Positions 14,335-22,773 of a stretch of 64,000 bases of DNA are shown piece after piece. This DNA is from Geodermatophilus amargosae. Lineage in GTDB: Bacteria; Actinomycetota; Actinomycetes; Mycobacteriales; Geodermatophilaceae. Position numbers and translations under genes: made by a program. Below the pieces are notes generated by a model. That model was not told the DNA's origin and did no database searches. It was given only the letters and a program-made list of their open reading frames with translations. Where the stretch lies: positions 62,001 through 126,000 of the forward strand of contig NZ_FPBA01000016.1 of assembly GCF_900116515.1 (NCBI RefSeq), given 5' to 3'. Each line of letters begins with the position of its first letter. Within the stretch, counting starts at the first letter, position 1.

Positions 14335-16194
14335 GTGGTCGCCATCAGCGAGATGGCCCACGGCCGCGGGAGCGGCTCCCCCCGGGGCGGGTCCGGGCGG
14401 ACCGTCGACCCCGCCGACCGGGCGCAGCTGGAGCGCGCCCCGGTCTCCCTGCGCCGGGTCACGGCGCTGTTCCGCCCGTACCGCTGGCAGGTCGCGACCG
14501 TGGTGGCGCTCATCGTCGCCTCCTCGACCGTCGCGCTGGCGACGCCGTTCCTCGTCCGGCTGGTCATCGACGAGGCGCTGCCCCGCCAGGACGTGCGGCT
14601 GCTGGTCTGGGCGGTCGCGGCGATGGTCGCCGTCACCGGTGTGACCGCCGTCCTCGGCGTGCTGCAGACGTGGCTGTCCACCACGGTCGGCCAGCGGGTG
14701 ATGCACGGCCTGCGGACGGCGGTGTTCACGCACCTGCAGCGCCAGTCGCTGGGCTTCTTCACCCGCACCCGCGGCGGCGAGGTCCAGTCGCGGCTCACCC
14801 ACGACATCGGCGGCATGCAGTCGGTGGTCACCTCGACGGCGACGTCGCTGGCGTCCAACGCCACCACCGTCGTCGGCACGGTGGCCGCGATGGTGGCGCT
14901 GTCCTGGCGGCTGTCCCTGCTCTCGCTCATCGTGCTGCCGCCGGCGATCGCGCTGACCCGCAAGGTCGCGCGGATGCGCCGCGCGGTCACCGCCCAGCGG
15001 CAGCGGCACCTCGCCGACCTGCACGGCCAGGTCGAGGAGGGGCTCTCGGTCAGCGGCGTGCTGCTCGGCAAGACCCTCGGCGCCGGCCCGGCGACGTCCC
15101 GGCGGTTCGCCGCGACGTCGGAGGACCTGGTGGGCCTGGAGGTCCGCTCGCAGCTGGCCGGCCGCTGGCGGATGGCCTCGATGAGCGTCGTCTTCGCCGG
15201 AATCCCCGCGCTGATCTACCTGTTCGCCGGGCTGCCGGCGACCTCCGGCGGCATGACGATCGGCACGCTGGTCGCGTTCACCACGCTGCAGGCCACGCTG
15301 TTCCGCCCGCTCATGGGCCTGCTCGACGTCGGCGTCTCGGTGACCAGCTCGATGGCGCTGTTCAGCCGGGTGTTCGAGTACCTCGACCTGCCGGTGGAGG
15401 TCGACGACCCGGCCGAGCCGGTGGAGCTCGACCCGGCGTCGGTGCGCGGCGAGGTCCGCTGGGAGCACGTCGACTTCTCCTATCCCGACGGCGCCCGCCC
15501 GGCGCTGACCGGCGTCGACGTGACCGTCCCCGCCGGCACGACGCTGGCGCTGGTGGGGCAGACCGGGTCGGGCAAGTCGACGATGGCCTCGCTGGTCGCC
15601 CGCCTGGCCGACCCCACCGCCGGCCGGGTGACGATCGACGGCGTCGACCTGCGCGACCTGCGGCTGGCCACGCTGGCGCAGGTGGTGGGCGTCGTCTCCC
15701 AGGAGACCTACCTGCTGCACGCCACCGTGCGCGAGAACCTGCGGCACGCCCGCCCGGACGCCACCGACGCCGAGATCGAGGCCGCGGCGCGCCGGGCGCA
15801 GGTGCACGACGTGATCGCCGCGCTGCCCGACGGCTACGACACCGTCGTCGGCGCCCGCGGGCACCGGTTCTCCGGCGGGGAGAAGCAGCGGCTGGCCATC
15901 GCCCGCACGCTGCTGCGCGACCCGCGGGTGCTGGTGCTCGACGAGGCCACCAGCGCGCTGGACACCGCCACCGAGCGGGCCGTGCAGACGGCGCTGGACG
16001 AGGCCCGCCGCGGACGGACGACGATCACCATCGCCCACCGGCTGTCCACCGTCCGGCACGCCGACCGGATCGCCGTCCTCGACGCCGGCCGGCTGGTCGA
16101 GTCCGGCACGCACGCCGAACTCGTCGCCCGCGGCGGCCGCTACGCCGAGCTGGTCGCCGCCGGCGACGCCGCCGAGGACCTCCTCGCGGCCTGA
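14335..16194 (+). CDS. ABC exporter, fused membrane and ATPase domains
   Basis: About 619 residues. Residues about 45-330 hold the six-helix type-I exporter membrane domain (VATVVALIVASSTVALATPF, LLVWAVAAMVAVTGVTAVLG and others). The ATPase has Walker A LVGQTGSGKST, signature HRFSGGEKQRLAIARTLL, Walker B VLVLDEATSALD and the H-loop AHRLST, all intact. It probably acts as a homodimer or half-transporter exporting a drug, lipid or peptide. The start is unsettled: GTG 14335 overlaps the AGGAGG (14330-14335), so the real start may be ATG 14353. It is divergent from the MarR regulator, its likely repressor. Confidence 0.9.
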   Translation: MVAISEMAHGRGSGSPRGGSGRTVDPADRAQLERAPVSLRRVTALFRPYRWQVATVVALIVASSTVALATPFLVRLVIDEALPRQDVRLLVWAVAAMVAVTGVTAVLGVLQTWLSTTVGQRVMHGLRTAVFTHLQRQSLGFFTRTRGGEVQSRLTHDIGGMQSVVTSTATSLASNATTVVGTVAAMVALSWRLSLLSLIVLPPAIALTRKVARMRRAVTAQRQRHLADLHGQVEEGLSVSGVLLGKTLGAGPATSRRFAATSEDLVGLEVRSQLAGRWRMASMSVVFAGIPALIYLFAGLPATSGGMTIGTLVAFTTLQATLFRPLMGLLDVGVSVTSSMALFSRVFEYLDLPVEVDDPAEPVELDPASVRGEVRWEHVDFSYPDGARPALTGVDVTVPAGTTLALVGQTGSGKSTMASLVARLADPTAGRVTIDGVDLRDLRLATLAQVVGVVSQETYLLHATVRENLRHARPDATDAEIEAAARRAQVHDVIAALPDGYDTVVGARGHRFSGGEKQRLAIARTLLRDPRVLVLDEATSALDTATERAVQTALDEARRGRTTITIAHRLSTVRHADRIAVLDAGRLVESGTHAELVARGGRYAELVAAGDAAEDLLAA

Positions 16195-16227
16195 GGGGCC
16201 GACAGCGCCACGAGGGCTCCCTCAGGC
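16189..16227. terminator. 9-bp inverted repeat spanning both convergent stops
   Basis: GCCTGAGGG (16189-16197) pairs exactly with CCCTCAGGC (16219-16227), loop 21 nt. Each arm contains the stop codon of one of the two convergent genes. It is a plausible shared terminator. Confidence 0.4.
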
Positions 16228-17313
16228 GAAGTCGACGGCCTTGAGCCGGACGCCGCGGAAGGCGGCCAGCCGCTGGGCCTGCTCCTCGACGGCGGCGCGG
16301 ACGGCGGGGGAGAACGGCTGCCACGGCTCGACGGCGACCGTCAGCGACGACCCCGCCTTGCGCGGCCGCCACACCCCGGCGACCGCGCCGTCGGCGAGGA
16401 CGGCGCCGGGCCGCCCGAGCACCGGCCACAGTTCCGTGCGGCGCGCGGGGTCGGCGATCGTCTCGCGGTCGCGGCCCTGCAGGAACAGGTCGAACGGGCC
16501 GAGCAGCCGGGTCACCGCTGCGGGCGCCGCACCCAGCCGGTCGGCGTCCTCGGCCAGCAGCCAGCGCCGCTGCCCGTCCACGGTCACCTCGACGGCGTCC
16601 TCGGGCCAGTGCGCCTTCACGTCCTTCACCGGTGCGTCGAGGTAGCCGGCGACGTGCTGGTGCGTGGCCGGGCCGAGCAGGTGCAGGTACGCGCGGACGA
16701 CGTCGAGCCGGTCGGGGACGGTGCCGGCCGGCGCGAACCCCGGCACCGGCTGCAGGACCGGCGGCGAGGTGCCCGGCTGCAGCTCCAGGCCGGCGCGCAG
16801 CGCGGCCAGCCGGAAGGTCTGCTCGTGGGAGTGGACGGCGTCGCAGGGCCGGCAGTACCGGTTGTAGGGCTCCTCCACGGCCTGGGACAGCCGTCGCGAC
16901 ATCTCGCCCTTGACCATCGGCGCGGTGACGATCCCGCGCATGGTCGCCGCCAGCGTGTCCAGTGCGGTCAGCACCGGGATGCCCGCGGCCTTCAGCGGCT
17001 TGGCCGCGTCGAAGACCCGCTTGGCGGCGTCGGCCTCGGAGAAGGGGGCGGTGGCGGTGGCGACGGCGGGCAGGTCGGCGCGGCGGTAGAGGTGCGGGGC
17101 GCCGCGCAGCGTCCAGACCGTGGCCAGCTCGCCCGGGTCGAGCGCCGTGACGTCGACCCCGCGGACCGCCAGCGCCCAGAGCCCGCCGTCGGGGCCCGTG
17201 TCCTGCACGCCGAGGTCGAGGACGGCGGTGTCGTCGACCGTCCCGGCGTCGCGGTCCAGCTGCTGGGCGGTGATCCGGGCGGCCAGGACGTCGCGGGCGG
17301 ACGCGGTGAGCAC
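16222..17313 (-). CDS. winged-helix AlkZ/YcaQ-like DNA glycosylase family protein
   Basis: 363 residues from GTG 17313, chosen because TAGGGT (complement of 17321-17326) lies exactly 7 nt upstream. Family features are ARDVLAARITAQQLDR, VLDLGVQDTGPDGGLWALAV, then TLRGAPHLYRRADLPAVATA and the C-terminal GRPGAVLADGAVAGVWRPRK. This belongs to the HTH_42 superfamily that includes AlkZ and YcaQ, glycosylases that unhook bulky or crosslinked DNA adducts through a Q-x-Q or Q-x-D motif. GVQDT is the best candidate for that motif here, but the glycosylase activity of this subgroup is unproven. Not linked to an obvious toxin cluster. Confidence 0.75.
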   Translation of the reverse strand: MLTASARDVLAARITAQQLDRDAGTVDDTAVLDLGVQDTGPDGGLWALAVRGVDVTALDPGELATVWTLRGAPHLYRRADLPAVATATAPFSEADAAKRVFDAAKPLKAAGIPVLTALDTLAATMRGIVTAPMVKGEMSRRLSQAVEEPYNRYCRPCDAVHSHEQTFRLAALRAGLELQPGTSPPVLQPVPGFAPAGTVPDRLDVVRAYLHLLGPATHQHVAGYLDAPVKDVKAHWPEDAVEVTVDGQRRWLLAEDADRLGAAPAAVTRLLGPFDLFLQGRDRETIADPARRTELWPVLGRPGAVLADGAVAGVWRPRKAGSSLTVAVEPWQPFSPAVRAAVEEQAQRLAAFRGVRLKAVDFA

Positions 17314-17320
17314 GCCCGGC

Positions 17321-17326
17321 ACCCTA
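17321..17326 (-). promoter_or_regulatory. leaderless -10 box of the AlkZ-like gene
   Basis: Read on the minus strand the hexamer is TAGGGT, 7 nt from GTG 17313, with no ribosome site in between. Confidence 0.45.
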
Positions 17327-17367
17327 GGCCCGGCCGGGGACGGGCGGGCCGTCCCCGGCCGGGGGCG

Positions 17368-18198
17368 TCAGTCGCGCCGGCCGTGCGCGGCCACCGACAG
17401 CGGCTCCCACTCCCGCCAGGTGGCCAGCCGGGACTCGTAGTCGCGGGTGGCGATGGCCAGCGGTCCGTCGCCGAGGAAGACGCGCAGCGGCGGCTCCTCG
17501 GCGTCGACGAGCTGCAGCAGGGCGTCGCGGGTGGCCGTCGGGTCGCCGGGGCTGGCCATCCGCCGGGCCCGCTGCTCGGCGGCCCGGACGCGGAAGTCGT
17601 CGTAGGCCGGGTGCTCCGCCGCGTGCTTGGCCGAGGCGCCGCCCCAGTCGGTGGAGTAGCCGGCCGGCTCGACGATGGTGACCCGGATGCTGAAGCCGGC
17701 GACCTCCTGCGCGAGCGCCTGGCTCATGCCCTCCAGCGCCCACTTGGAGGCGTTGTAGATCCCGATGTTCGGGAAGGCGCTGATGCCGCCGATCGAGGAG
17801 ATCTGCAGGACGTGGCCCGAGCCCTGCGCCCGCATGACCGGCAGCGCGGCCTGGGTGATCCACAGCGCGCCGAAGAGGTTGGTCTCGAACTGCGCGCGGG
17901 CCTCGTCCTCGGAGATCTCCTCGATCATCCCGAACTGGCCGTAGCCGGCGTTGTTGACGACGACGTCGAGCCGGCCGAACCGCTCGGCGGCCCGCTGGAC
18001 CGCGGCGACGTCGGCCGCGCGGTCGGTGACGTCGAGCTGCAGCGGCAGGACGGCGTCCCCGAAGCGCTGCACGAGGTCGTCGAGGGTGGCGGTGTCACGG
18101 GCGGTGGCGGCGACGGAGTCCCCGCGCTCGAGGGCGGCGATCGCCCACTCGCGGCCGAAGCCGCGAGAGGCGCCGGTGATGAACCAGGTCTTCGGCAT
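17368..18198 (-). CDS. short-chain dehydrogenase/reductase
   Basis: 276 residues from ATG 18198. Classical SDR features are all present: cofactor loop TWFITGASRGFGREWA, NNAG in DVVVNNAGYGQFGM, catalytic serine in HVLQISSIGG, and the Y-x-x-x-K pair in IYNASKWALEGMSQA. The arginine in ARD after the second strand suggests NADP(H) preference. The substrate is not predictable. An upstream in-frame start (18213) adds five residues. It is a single gene between unrelated neighbours. Confidence 0.9.
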   Translation of the reverse strand: MPKTWFITGASRGFGREWAIAALERGDSVAATARDTATLDDLVQRFGDAVLPLQLDVTDRAADVAAVQRAAERFGRLDVVVNNAGYGQFGMIEEISEDEARAQFETNLFGALWITQAALPVMRAQGSGHVLQISSIGGISAFPNIGIYNASKWALEGMSQALAQEVAGFSIRVTIVEPAGYSTDWGGASAKHAAEHPAYDDFRVRAAEQRARRMASPGDPTATRDALLQLVDAEEPPLRVFLGDGPLAIATRDYESRLATWREWEPLSVAAHGRRD

Positions 18199-18254
18199 GT
18201 CCGCGGACAGCACCGTCGCGGGCCGGGCTGTTCCCGGACCGGTCAGGACGGCGC

Positions 18255-19205
18255 TCAGGACGGCGGCGTTACTCCCCGGCTGACGCGGCGGAGGCTCTTC
18301 ACGCCGTACATGGCCATGTCGGCCCGGGTCATCACGGTGTCGGGGTCCTCCCCGGGGCCACCGGTGGCCGTCCCGGTGCTCGCGCCGATCCGCACCTCGT
18401 CGCCGGCGCCGGCGACGTCGAACGGTGCGGCCATGACCGCCTCGAGCCGCCGTGCCCGTGCGACGAGGGCGTCGTGGTCGGTCCCGCGCGCGACGAGCAC
18501 GAACTCGTCACCGCCGAGGCGGGCCACGACGTCGTCCGGTGCGGCGATCTCCCGCAGCCGTCCGGCGACGGCCACGAGCAGCCGGTCGCCGGCGGCGTGC
18601 CCGTAGCGGTCGTTGACCTCCTTGAACCCGTCGAGGTCGCAGAACAGCAGCCCGCAGCCGTCGCCGGTCTCCACGTGCAGGCGGGCGGCGAGGACGGCGA
18701 AGAGGGCGCTGCGGTTGGCCAGGCCGGTGAGCGGGTCGGTGACCGCCTGCCGGCGCACCCGGGCCTCCCGCTCGCGGTGCGCGGTGACGTCGATGCCGAT
18801 GAAGGCGACCGCGTAGGGGCGGCCGTCGTCGTGGGTCAGGACGCTGGTCTGCAGCTCGATCCGCCGCCGGTCGCCGTCGCCGGTGAGCCAGTCGACCTCC
18901 CCGGGGATGGCCGGGCGGCCGGACAGGACCATCGCCACCGCGGCCCGGGCGAGCTCGACCTCCTCGGGGATGGTCACGATCTCCCAGAAGGAGGCGCCGA
19001 CCAGCTCCTCGCGGGTGCGGCCGGTGAACCGCTGCAGCGCGGGGTTGGCCAGCAGGACCCGCCCGCCGCCGTCGCAGACGAGCACGAGGGCGGCCGTCGC
19101 CTCGACGGTGGCCCGGGACAGGGCGTCGAGCGCGGGGGCCGTCACGGACACGGTGGCCCGGCGCTGGGGGAGTCCGGACGGGGACGTCCGTCGTGATGCG
19201 TGCAC
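18255..19205 (-). CDS. PAS-GGDEF diguanylate cyclase (second copy)
   Basis: 316 residues from GTG 19205, preceded by CGAGGAGACAGCG. After a basic N-terminus comes a PAS domain (VCDGGGRVLLANPALQRFTG, YAVAFIGIDVTAHREREARV) and a GGDEF domain with TDPLTGLANRSALFAVLAA, LLFCDLDGFKEVNDRYGHAA and the intact loop VARLGGDEFVLVARG. It is a clear paralogue of the gene at 12503-13372, sharing the same PAS core motif and domain order. It is divergent from a GNAT gene and lies 0.7 kb from an EAL protein, so opposite c-di-GMP activities cluster here. Confidence 0.9.
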   Translation of the reverse strand: MHASRRTSPSGLPQRRATVSVTAPALDALSRATVEATAALVLVCDGGGRVLLANPALQRFTGRTREELVGASFWEIVTIPEEVELARAAVAMVLSGRPAIPGEVDWLTGDGDRRRIELQTSVLTHDDGRPYAVAFIGIDVTAHREREARVRRQAVTDPLTGLANRSALFAVLAARLHVETGDGCGLLFCDLDGFKEVNDRYGHAAGDRLLVAVAGRLREIAAPDDVVARLGGDEFVLVARGTDHDALVARARRLEAVMAAPFDVAGAGDEVRIGASTGTATGGPGEDPDTVMTRADMAMYGVKSLRRVSRGVTPPS

Positions 19206-19334
19206 CGCTGTCTCCTCGGGAGGACTGCTGTCCCTCTCCCATCGGCACCGGACGGTCCCGTCCCGAGGGTCCCACCCTCCGACGGGGGAGTCCCGGGTGG
19301 GCGGGATCGGCCGCCCCCGGCGTACGGGGAGGGC

Positions 19335-19340
19335 TAGCGT
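19335..19340 (+). promoter_or_regulatory. leaderless -10 box of the GNAT gene
   Basis: TAGCGT lies 6 nt before GTG 19347 and no Shine-Dalgarno sequence intervenes. Confidence 0.5.
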
Positions 19341-19346
19341 GGCCGG

Positions 19347-19901
19347 GTGCTCGAGGGGCCGGTCACCTTCCGCCCGTTGACCCGCGCGGACCTGCCGCTC
19401 CTCGGCCGCTGGCTCGAGGAGCCGCTGGTCGCGCGCTGGTGGGCGCACGAGACCACGCCCGGGGCGCTGGAGGCCGACTTCGGCCCCGCCGTCGACGGTA
19501 CCGATCCCGCCGAGGTCCTGCTGGCGCTGGCCGGGGACCGGCCGTTCGGGCTGGTGCAGCGCTACCGGATCGCCGACTTCCCCGAGTACGTCGAGGAGCT
19601 CGCGCCGGTGGTCGACGTCCCGCCGCGGGCGCTGTCGATCGACTACCTGATCGGCGAGCCCGACGTCCGCGGCGGCGGGGCGGGCACGGCGATGCTGGCC
19701 GCGTTCGTGGCGGAGAGCTGGGCGGCGTACCCGGAGGCCGACGCCGTCCTGGTGCCGGTGGCGACCGGCAACGTCGCGTCCTGGCGGGCGCTGGAGAAGG
19801 CCGGGTTCACGCGGGTCGCGGAGGGCCCGCTGACGCCGGACAACCCGGTCGACCCGCCCGACCACGTCCTCTACGTGCTCGGGCGGCCGGCCGGGGTGTG
19901 A
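19347..19901 (+). CDS. GNAT-family N-acetyltransferase (AAC(6')-like)
   Basis: 184 residues. The pattern FRPLTRADLPLLGRWLEEPL, WWAHETTPGAL, LIGEPDVRGGGAGTAMLAAF (the acetyl-CoA loop R-G-G-G-A-G) and the late NVASWRALEKAGFTRV is typical of aminoglycoside 6'-acetyltransferase-like GNAT proteins. Many chromosomal members of this group are not resistance enzymes, so the acceptor is left open. The start is GTG 19347, supported by a leaderless promoter. The gene ends four bases before the stop of the convergent GAF-EAL gene. Confidence 0.85.
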   Translation: MLEGPVTFRPLTRADLPLLGRWLEEPLVARWWAHETTPGALEADFGPAVDGTDPAEVLLALAGDRPFGLVQRYRIADFPEYVEELAPVVDVPPRALSIDYLIGEPDVRGGGAGTAMLAAFVAESWAAYPEADAVLVPVATGNVASWRALEKAGFTRVAEGPLTPDNPVDPPDHVLYVLGRPAGV

Positions 19902-19904
19902 CGG

Positions 19905-21110
19905 TCAGGCCGGCTGGCGCTCCGGGGCCCGGACCGGCAGGACGGGGGTGAGCGCCTCCGGCGGTCCGGGACGGCCGAAGTACCAGCCCTGGCCGAGGTC
20001 GACGCCGAGGTCGCGCAGGTGGGCCGCCTCGTCGGCGGTCTCGATGCCCTCGGCGACGACCGTCACGCCGCAGCCGTGGCCGAAGACCACCAGCGACTCC
20101 ACGAGCTTGGACAGCACCGGGTCCACGTGCAGGCCGCTGACGATGCTGCGGTCCATCTTGATGACGTCGGGGTCGGTCACCACGATGTGCCGCAGCGAGG
20201 AGAAGCCGGCACCGACGTCGTCGATGGCCAGCCGCATCCCCGCCGCACGGAACGGCAGGAGCGTGGTGGTGAGCGCGTCGTAGTCCTCGACCGGGTCGTG
20301 CTCGGAGAGCTCGAGCAGGACGCGGTCCAGCGGCAGGTCGGCGAGCAGGGCGGAGAAGGCCGGCGTGAGGAGGGTCTGCGGGGAGACGTTCATCGCGACG
20401 TAGCCGCCGACCCGGTCCAGGAGCGCGGCCGCGCCGCGGAGGGCCAGCAGTTCCATCTCGTCCCCGCGGCCGACGCTGTGCGCCTCCTCGAAGACGACGT
20501 CGGGGCCCTTGCCCCACTCGAGCGGGAAGCGGCTGAGCGCCTCGGCTCCCACGCGGACGCCGGTGGCCAGGTCGACGATCGGCTGCAGGACGACGCTCGG
20601 GCCGCCGGAGGCCACCAGCGGGTCGAGGCGGCCGTCGATGTCGTCGCGGCGCTGCTGCTCGCGGACCTCGGGCTCGATGATCACCGAGGCGGCCGAGGCG
20701 AGGACCTTCATCAGCGCCTCGTCGCGGCCGGTCAGCTCCTTGTCGGAGGTGAACCCGAACGCGCACAAGGTGCCGTAGAGGCTGCCGTCGGAGAGCGTGA
20801 CCGGCGTCGAGACGTAGCTGCGGATGCGCGGGATGCGGGCCGAGGGCAGGGACATCGCCACCGGGTAGCGCGTCACGTCGTCGATGACCGCGGGCAGCCG
20901 CCCGTCGAGGACCGCCTGGCAGAACGAGGTCTCCTGGACCTGCCTCTTCTTCTCCTGGACCAGCAGCGGCACCCGGGTGTCGACCACCTCGAGGTGCTGC
21001 GTGGTGCCGTCCATCCGGCTGAGGAACGCCACGCTCATGTGCAGCGACTTCCGGGCCGTCCGCAGCAGCTCGGCGATCTGCTGCTCGGCTTCCGTGCGCT
21101 GTCGGGCCAT
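19905..21110 (-). CDS. GAF-EAL c-di-GMP phosphodiesterase
   Basis: 401 residues. Residues about 15-150 form a GAF sensor (SLHMSVAFLSRMDGTTQHLE, ETSFCQAVLDGRLPAVIDDV, YVSTPVTLSDGSLYGTLCAF). The EAL domain that follows keeps every metal and catalytic position I can check: GAEALSRFP, YVAMNVSPQTL, VLLELSEHD, LAIDDVGAGFSSL, VIKMDRSIVSG, VTVVAEGIET and GQGWYFGRP. It should hydrolyse c-di-GMP to pGpG in response to a GAF signal. No membrane helix is present. The ATG at 21110 has GAGGAGCACCG upstream. Together with the two GGDEF genes nearby it makes a local c-di-GMP module. Confidence 0.92.
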   Translation of the reverse strand: MARQRTEAEQQIAELLRTARKSLHMSVAFLSRMDGTTQHLEVVDTRVPLLVQEKKRQVQETSFCQAVLDGRLPAVIDDVTRYPVAMSLPSARIPRIRSYVSTPVTLSDGSLYGTLCAFGFTSDKELTGRDEALMKVLASAASVIIEPEVREQQRRDDIDGRLDPLVASGGPSVVLQPIVDLATGVRVGAEALSRFPLEWGKGPDVVFEEAHSVGRGDEMELLALRGAAALLDRVGGYVAMNVSPQTLLTPAFSALLADLPLDRVLLELSEHDPVEDYDALTTTLLPFRAAGMRLAIDDVGAGFSSLRHIVVTDPDVIKMDRSIVSGLHVDPVLSKLVESLVVFGHGCGVTVVAEGIETADEAAHLRDLGVDLGQGWYFGRPGPPEALTPVLPVRAPERQPA

Positions 21111-21226
21111 CGGTGCTCCTCGTCCGTGAGGGGTGTCGGTCCTCCATCGACACCGGACGTGCGGGACTGGAGCGGGCCCACCGGCGGCTCACCCGGACCG
21201 ATGAGTCGGGGCCCCGTCCGCCGTCT

Positions 21227-21266
21227 GCACCCCGACAGCCGCACCCCGACAGCCGCACCCCGACAG
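21227..21266 (+). repeat. three tandem copies of a 14-bp unit
   Basis: GCACCCCGACAGCC occurs at 21227-21240 and 21241-21254, and its first 12 bases again at 21255-21266, directly before the ribosome site of the RibD-like gene. It could be a slippage repeat or repeated protein-binding sites. Confidence 0.6.
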
Positions 21267-21275
21267 GAGAGACCG

Positions 21276-21911
21276 ATGCGCCCGCTCACCGTCACCACGT
21301 TCCTGACCCTCGACGGCGTCGCCCAGGCCCCGGGCGGTCCGCAGGAGGACCCCTCCGGGGGCTTCCCGTACGGCGGCTGGCTGGTGCCCTTCGCCGACGA
21401 GGCGTTCGGGCAGCAGATGGACGCCTGGTTCGGCGGCGCCGAGGACTTCCTGCTCGGCCGTACGACCTACGAGATCTTCGCCGCGCACTGGCCGCACGTG
21501 GACGCCACCGGCGACCCGGTCGCGCAGGCGCTGCAGACGAAGACCAAGCACGTGGCCTCGCGGACGCTGTCCTCCCTGGAGTGGAGCTCCGCCCGCCTGC
21601 TCGGCGGGGAGGTGCCGGCGGCCGTCCGCGAGCTCAAGGCCGCCGACGGCGGCGAGCTGCAGGTGCACGGCTCGATCGGGCTGGCGCAGACCCTGCTCGC
21701 CGAGGACCTCGTCGACGAGCTGCGCACCATCGTCTCCCCCGTCGTGCTCGGCCGGGGCAAGCGGCTGTTCGAGGGCGGCGCCGCACCGCGGACCTGGGAA
21801 CTGGTCTCCTCGGTCCAGACCTCGACGGGTGCGGTGATGACCGCGCACCGGCGGGCCGGTGAGGTGCAGACCGGCTCCTACGCCCTGGAGGACGCCGACT
21901 CGACGGTTTGA
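21276..21911 (+). CDS. RibD C-terminal / dihydrofolate-reductase-like protein
   Basis: 211 residues from ATG 21276 with AGGAGAG just upstream. Family features are TFLTLDGVAQAPGGPQEDPS at the N-terminus, LLGRTTYEIFAAHWP and KTKHVASRTLSSLEWSSARL in the middle, and the nucleotide-binding end GGELQVHGSIGLAQTLL. The fold binds NADPH and is shared by DHFR and the RibD reductase, but this stand-alone clade, common in actinobacteria, has no defined substrate. The gene is preceded by a tandem 14-bp repeat and followed by a hairpin that also serves the next gene. Confidence 0.85.
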   Translation: MRPLTVTTFLTLDGVAQAPGGPQEDPSGGFPYGGWLVPFADEAFGQQMDAWFGGAEDFLLGRTTYEIFAAHWPHVDATGDPVAQALQTKTKHVASRTLSSLEWSSARLLGGEVPAAVRELKAADGGELQVHGSIGLAQTLLAEDLVDELRTIVSPVVLGRGKRLFEGGAAPRTWELVSSVQTSTGAVMTAHRRAGEVQTGSYALEDADSTV

Positions 21912-21918
21912 GTTCCGT

Positions 21919-21976
21919 ACCGACGTCGGTGTACGGTCCTCCCGGCCCAGTTGGACAGTCCAACCGAGCCGGGAGG
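21919..21976 (+). promoter_or_regulatory. palindromic operator, -10 box and Shine-Dalgarno-sequestering hairpin before the thioesterase gene
   Basis: ACCGACGTCGGT (21919-21930) is a perfect 12-bp palindrome. TACGGT (21932-21937) follows as a likely -10 box. Then CCTCCCGGC (21938-21946) pairs with GCCGGGAGG (21968-21976), enclosing an inner perfect stem GTTGGA (21950-21955)/TCCAAC (21959-21964). The right outer arm contains the ribosome site of the gene starting at 21985, so the folded RNA would hide it. Confidence 0.55.
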
Positions 21977-21984
21977 AGGACCTC

Positions 21985-22764
21985 GTGGACGTCGCCACTA
22001 CCACCGCCCCGGTCACCGGGGCCGGCGCCGCCGCCGCGACCGCGGTGGTCATCGACCCGAGCTGGCGGTCCTTCACGCACGTGCAGGGCGGGCTGGTGGT
22101 CGGGCACCTGATGGCCGCCGCCGCGGACCTGGCCGGCGCCGCCCCGCGCTCGGTCACCGCGCACCTGCTCGCCGGCGTCGAGCCGGGGGTGGAGACGGCG
22201 GTCGACGCCGTCGCCGACCGCACCGGGACCACCGGCAGCGTCCGCGCGACGATGGCCCAGGGCGGCCGGGTGCTCGCCGTCGCCCAGGTGCTCACGCTGG
22301 CCCGCCCGGCGTCCCCGGTCACCGAGGCGGTGCCCCCGCCGCCCGGGCCGAGGGTGCGCGACGGCGTGCCGTTCGAGCTCCCGCGGGAGCTGGTGCCCAT
22401 CGCCGACCACACTCAGATCCGCGCGCTGGGCCCCTCGCGCCCGCTGGCCGGAGGCCCCGAGCCGCGGCTGTCGGCGTGGGTGCGCATCGACGGCGACCTC
22501 GCGCCGCTCGTGCAGCTCGGCGTCCTGCTCGACGCCCTGCCGCCCTCCCTGTTCGCCGTCCGCACCACGCCGGCGGCGATGCCGACCGTCGAGCTGACCG
22601 CGCACCTGGCCGGCCCGCCGCCGGAGACCGGGGCCTGGGTGCGGATCGACCAGGTGACCACCTGGGCCGACGGCGACGTCGCGGTCGACGACGCCGAGCT
22701 GCGCGCCGTCGACGGCTCGCTGGTCGCCCGCGTCCGCCAGACCCGCCGGCTGCTCTCCCGCTGA
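21985..22764 (+). CDS. acyl-CoA thioesterase-like hotdog protein
   Basis: 259 residues from GTG 21985 behind GGGAGGAGGA. The first half has the hotdog pattern FTHVQGGLVVGHLMAAAADL, then AHLLAGVEPGVETAVDAVAD and TMAQGGRVLAVAQVLT. The second half repeats it with LSAWVRIDGDLAPLVQLGVL and VELTAHLAGPPPETGAWVRI, giving the double hotdog of the TesB/4HBT_3 group of thioesterases. Its acyl substrate is unknown. It has its own promoter region with a palindrome and a hairpin that overlaps the ribosome site. Confidence 0.8.
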   Translation: MDVATTTAPVTGAGAAAATAVVIDPSWRSFTHVQGGLVVGHLMAAAADLAGAAPRSVTAHLLAGVEPGVETAVDAVADRTGTTGSVRATMAQGGRVLAVAQVLTLARPASPVTEAVPPPPGPRVRDGVPFELPRELVPIADHTQIRALGPSRPLAGGPEPRLSAWVRIDGDLAPLVQLGVLLDALPPSLFAVRTTPAAMPTVELTAHLAGPPPETGAWVRIDQVTTWADGDVAVDDAELRAVDGSLVARVRQTRRLLSR

Positions 22765-22773
22765 CGCCCGTGC

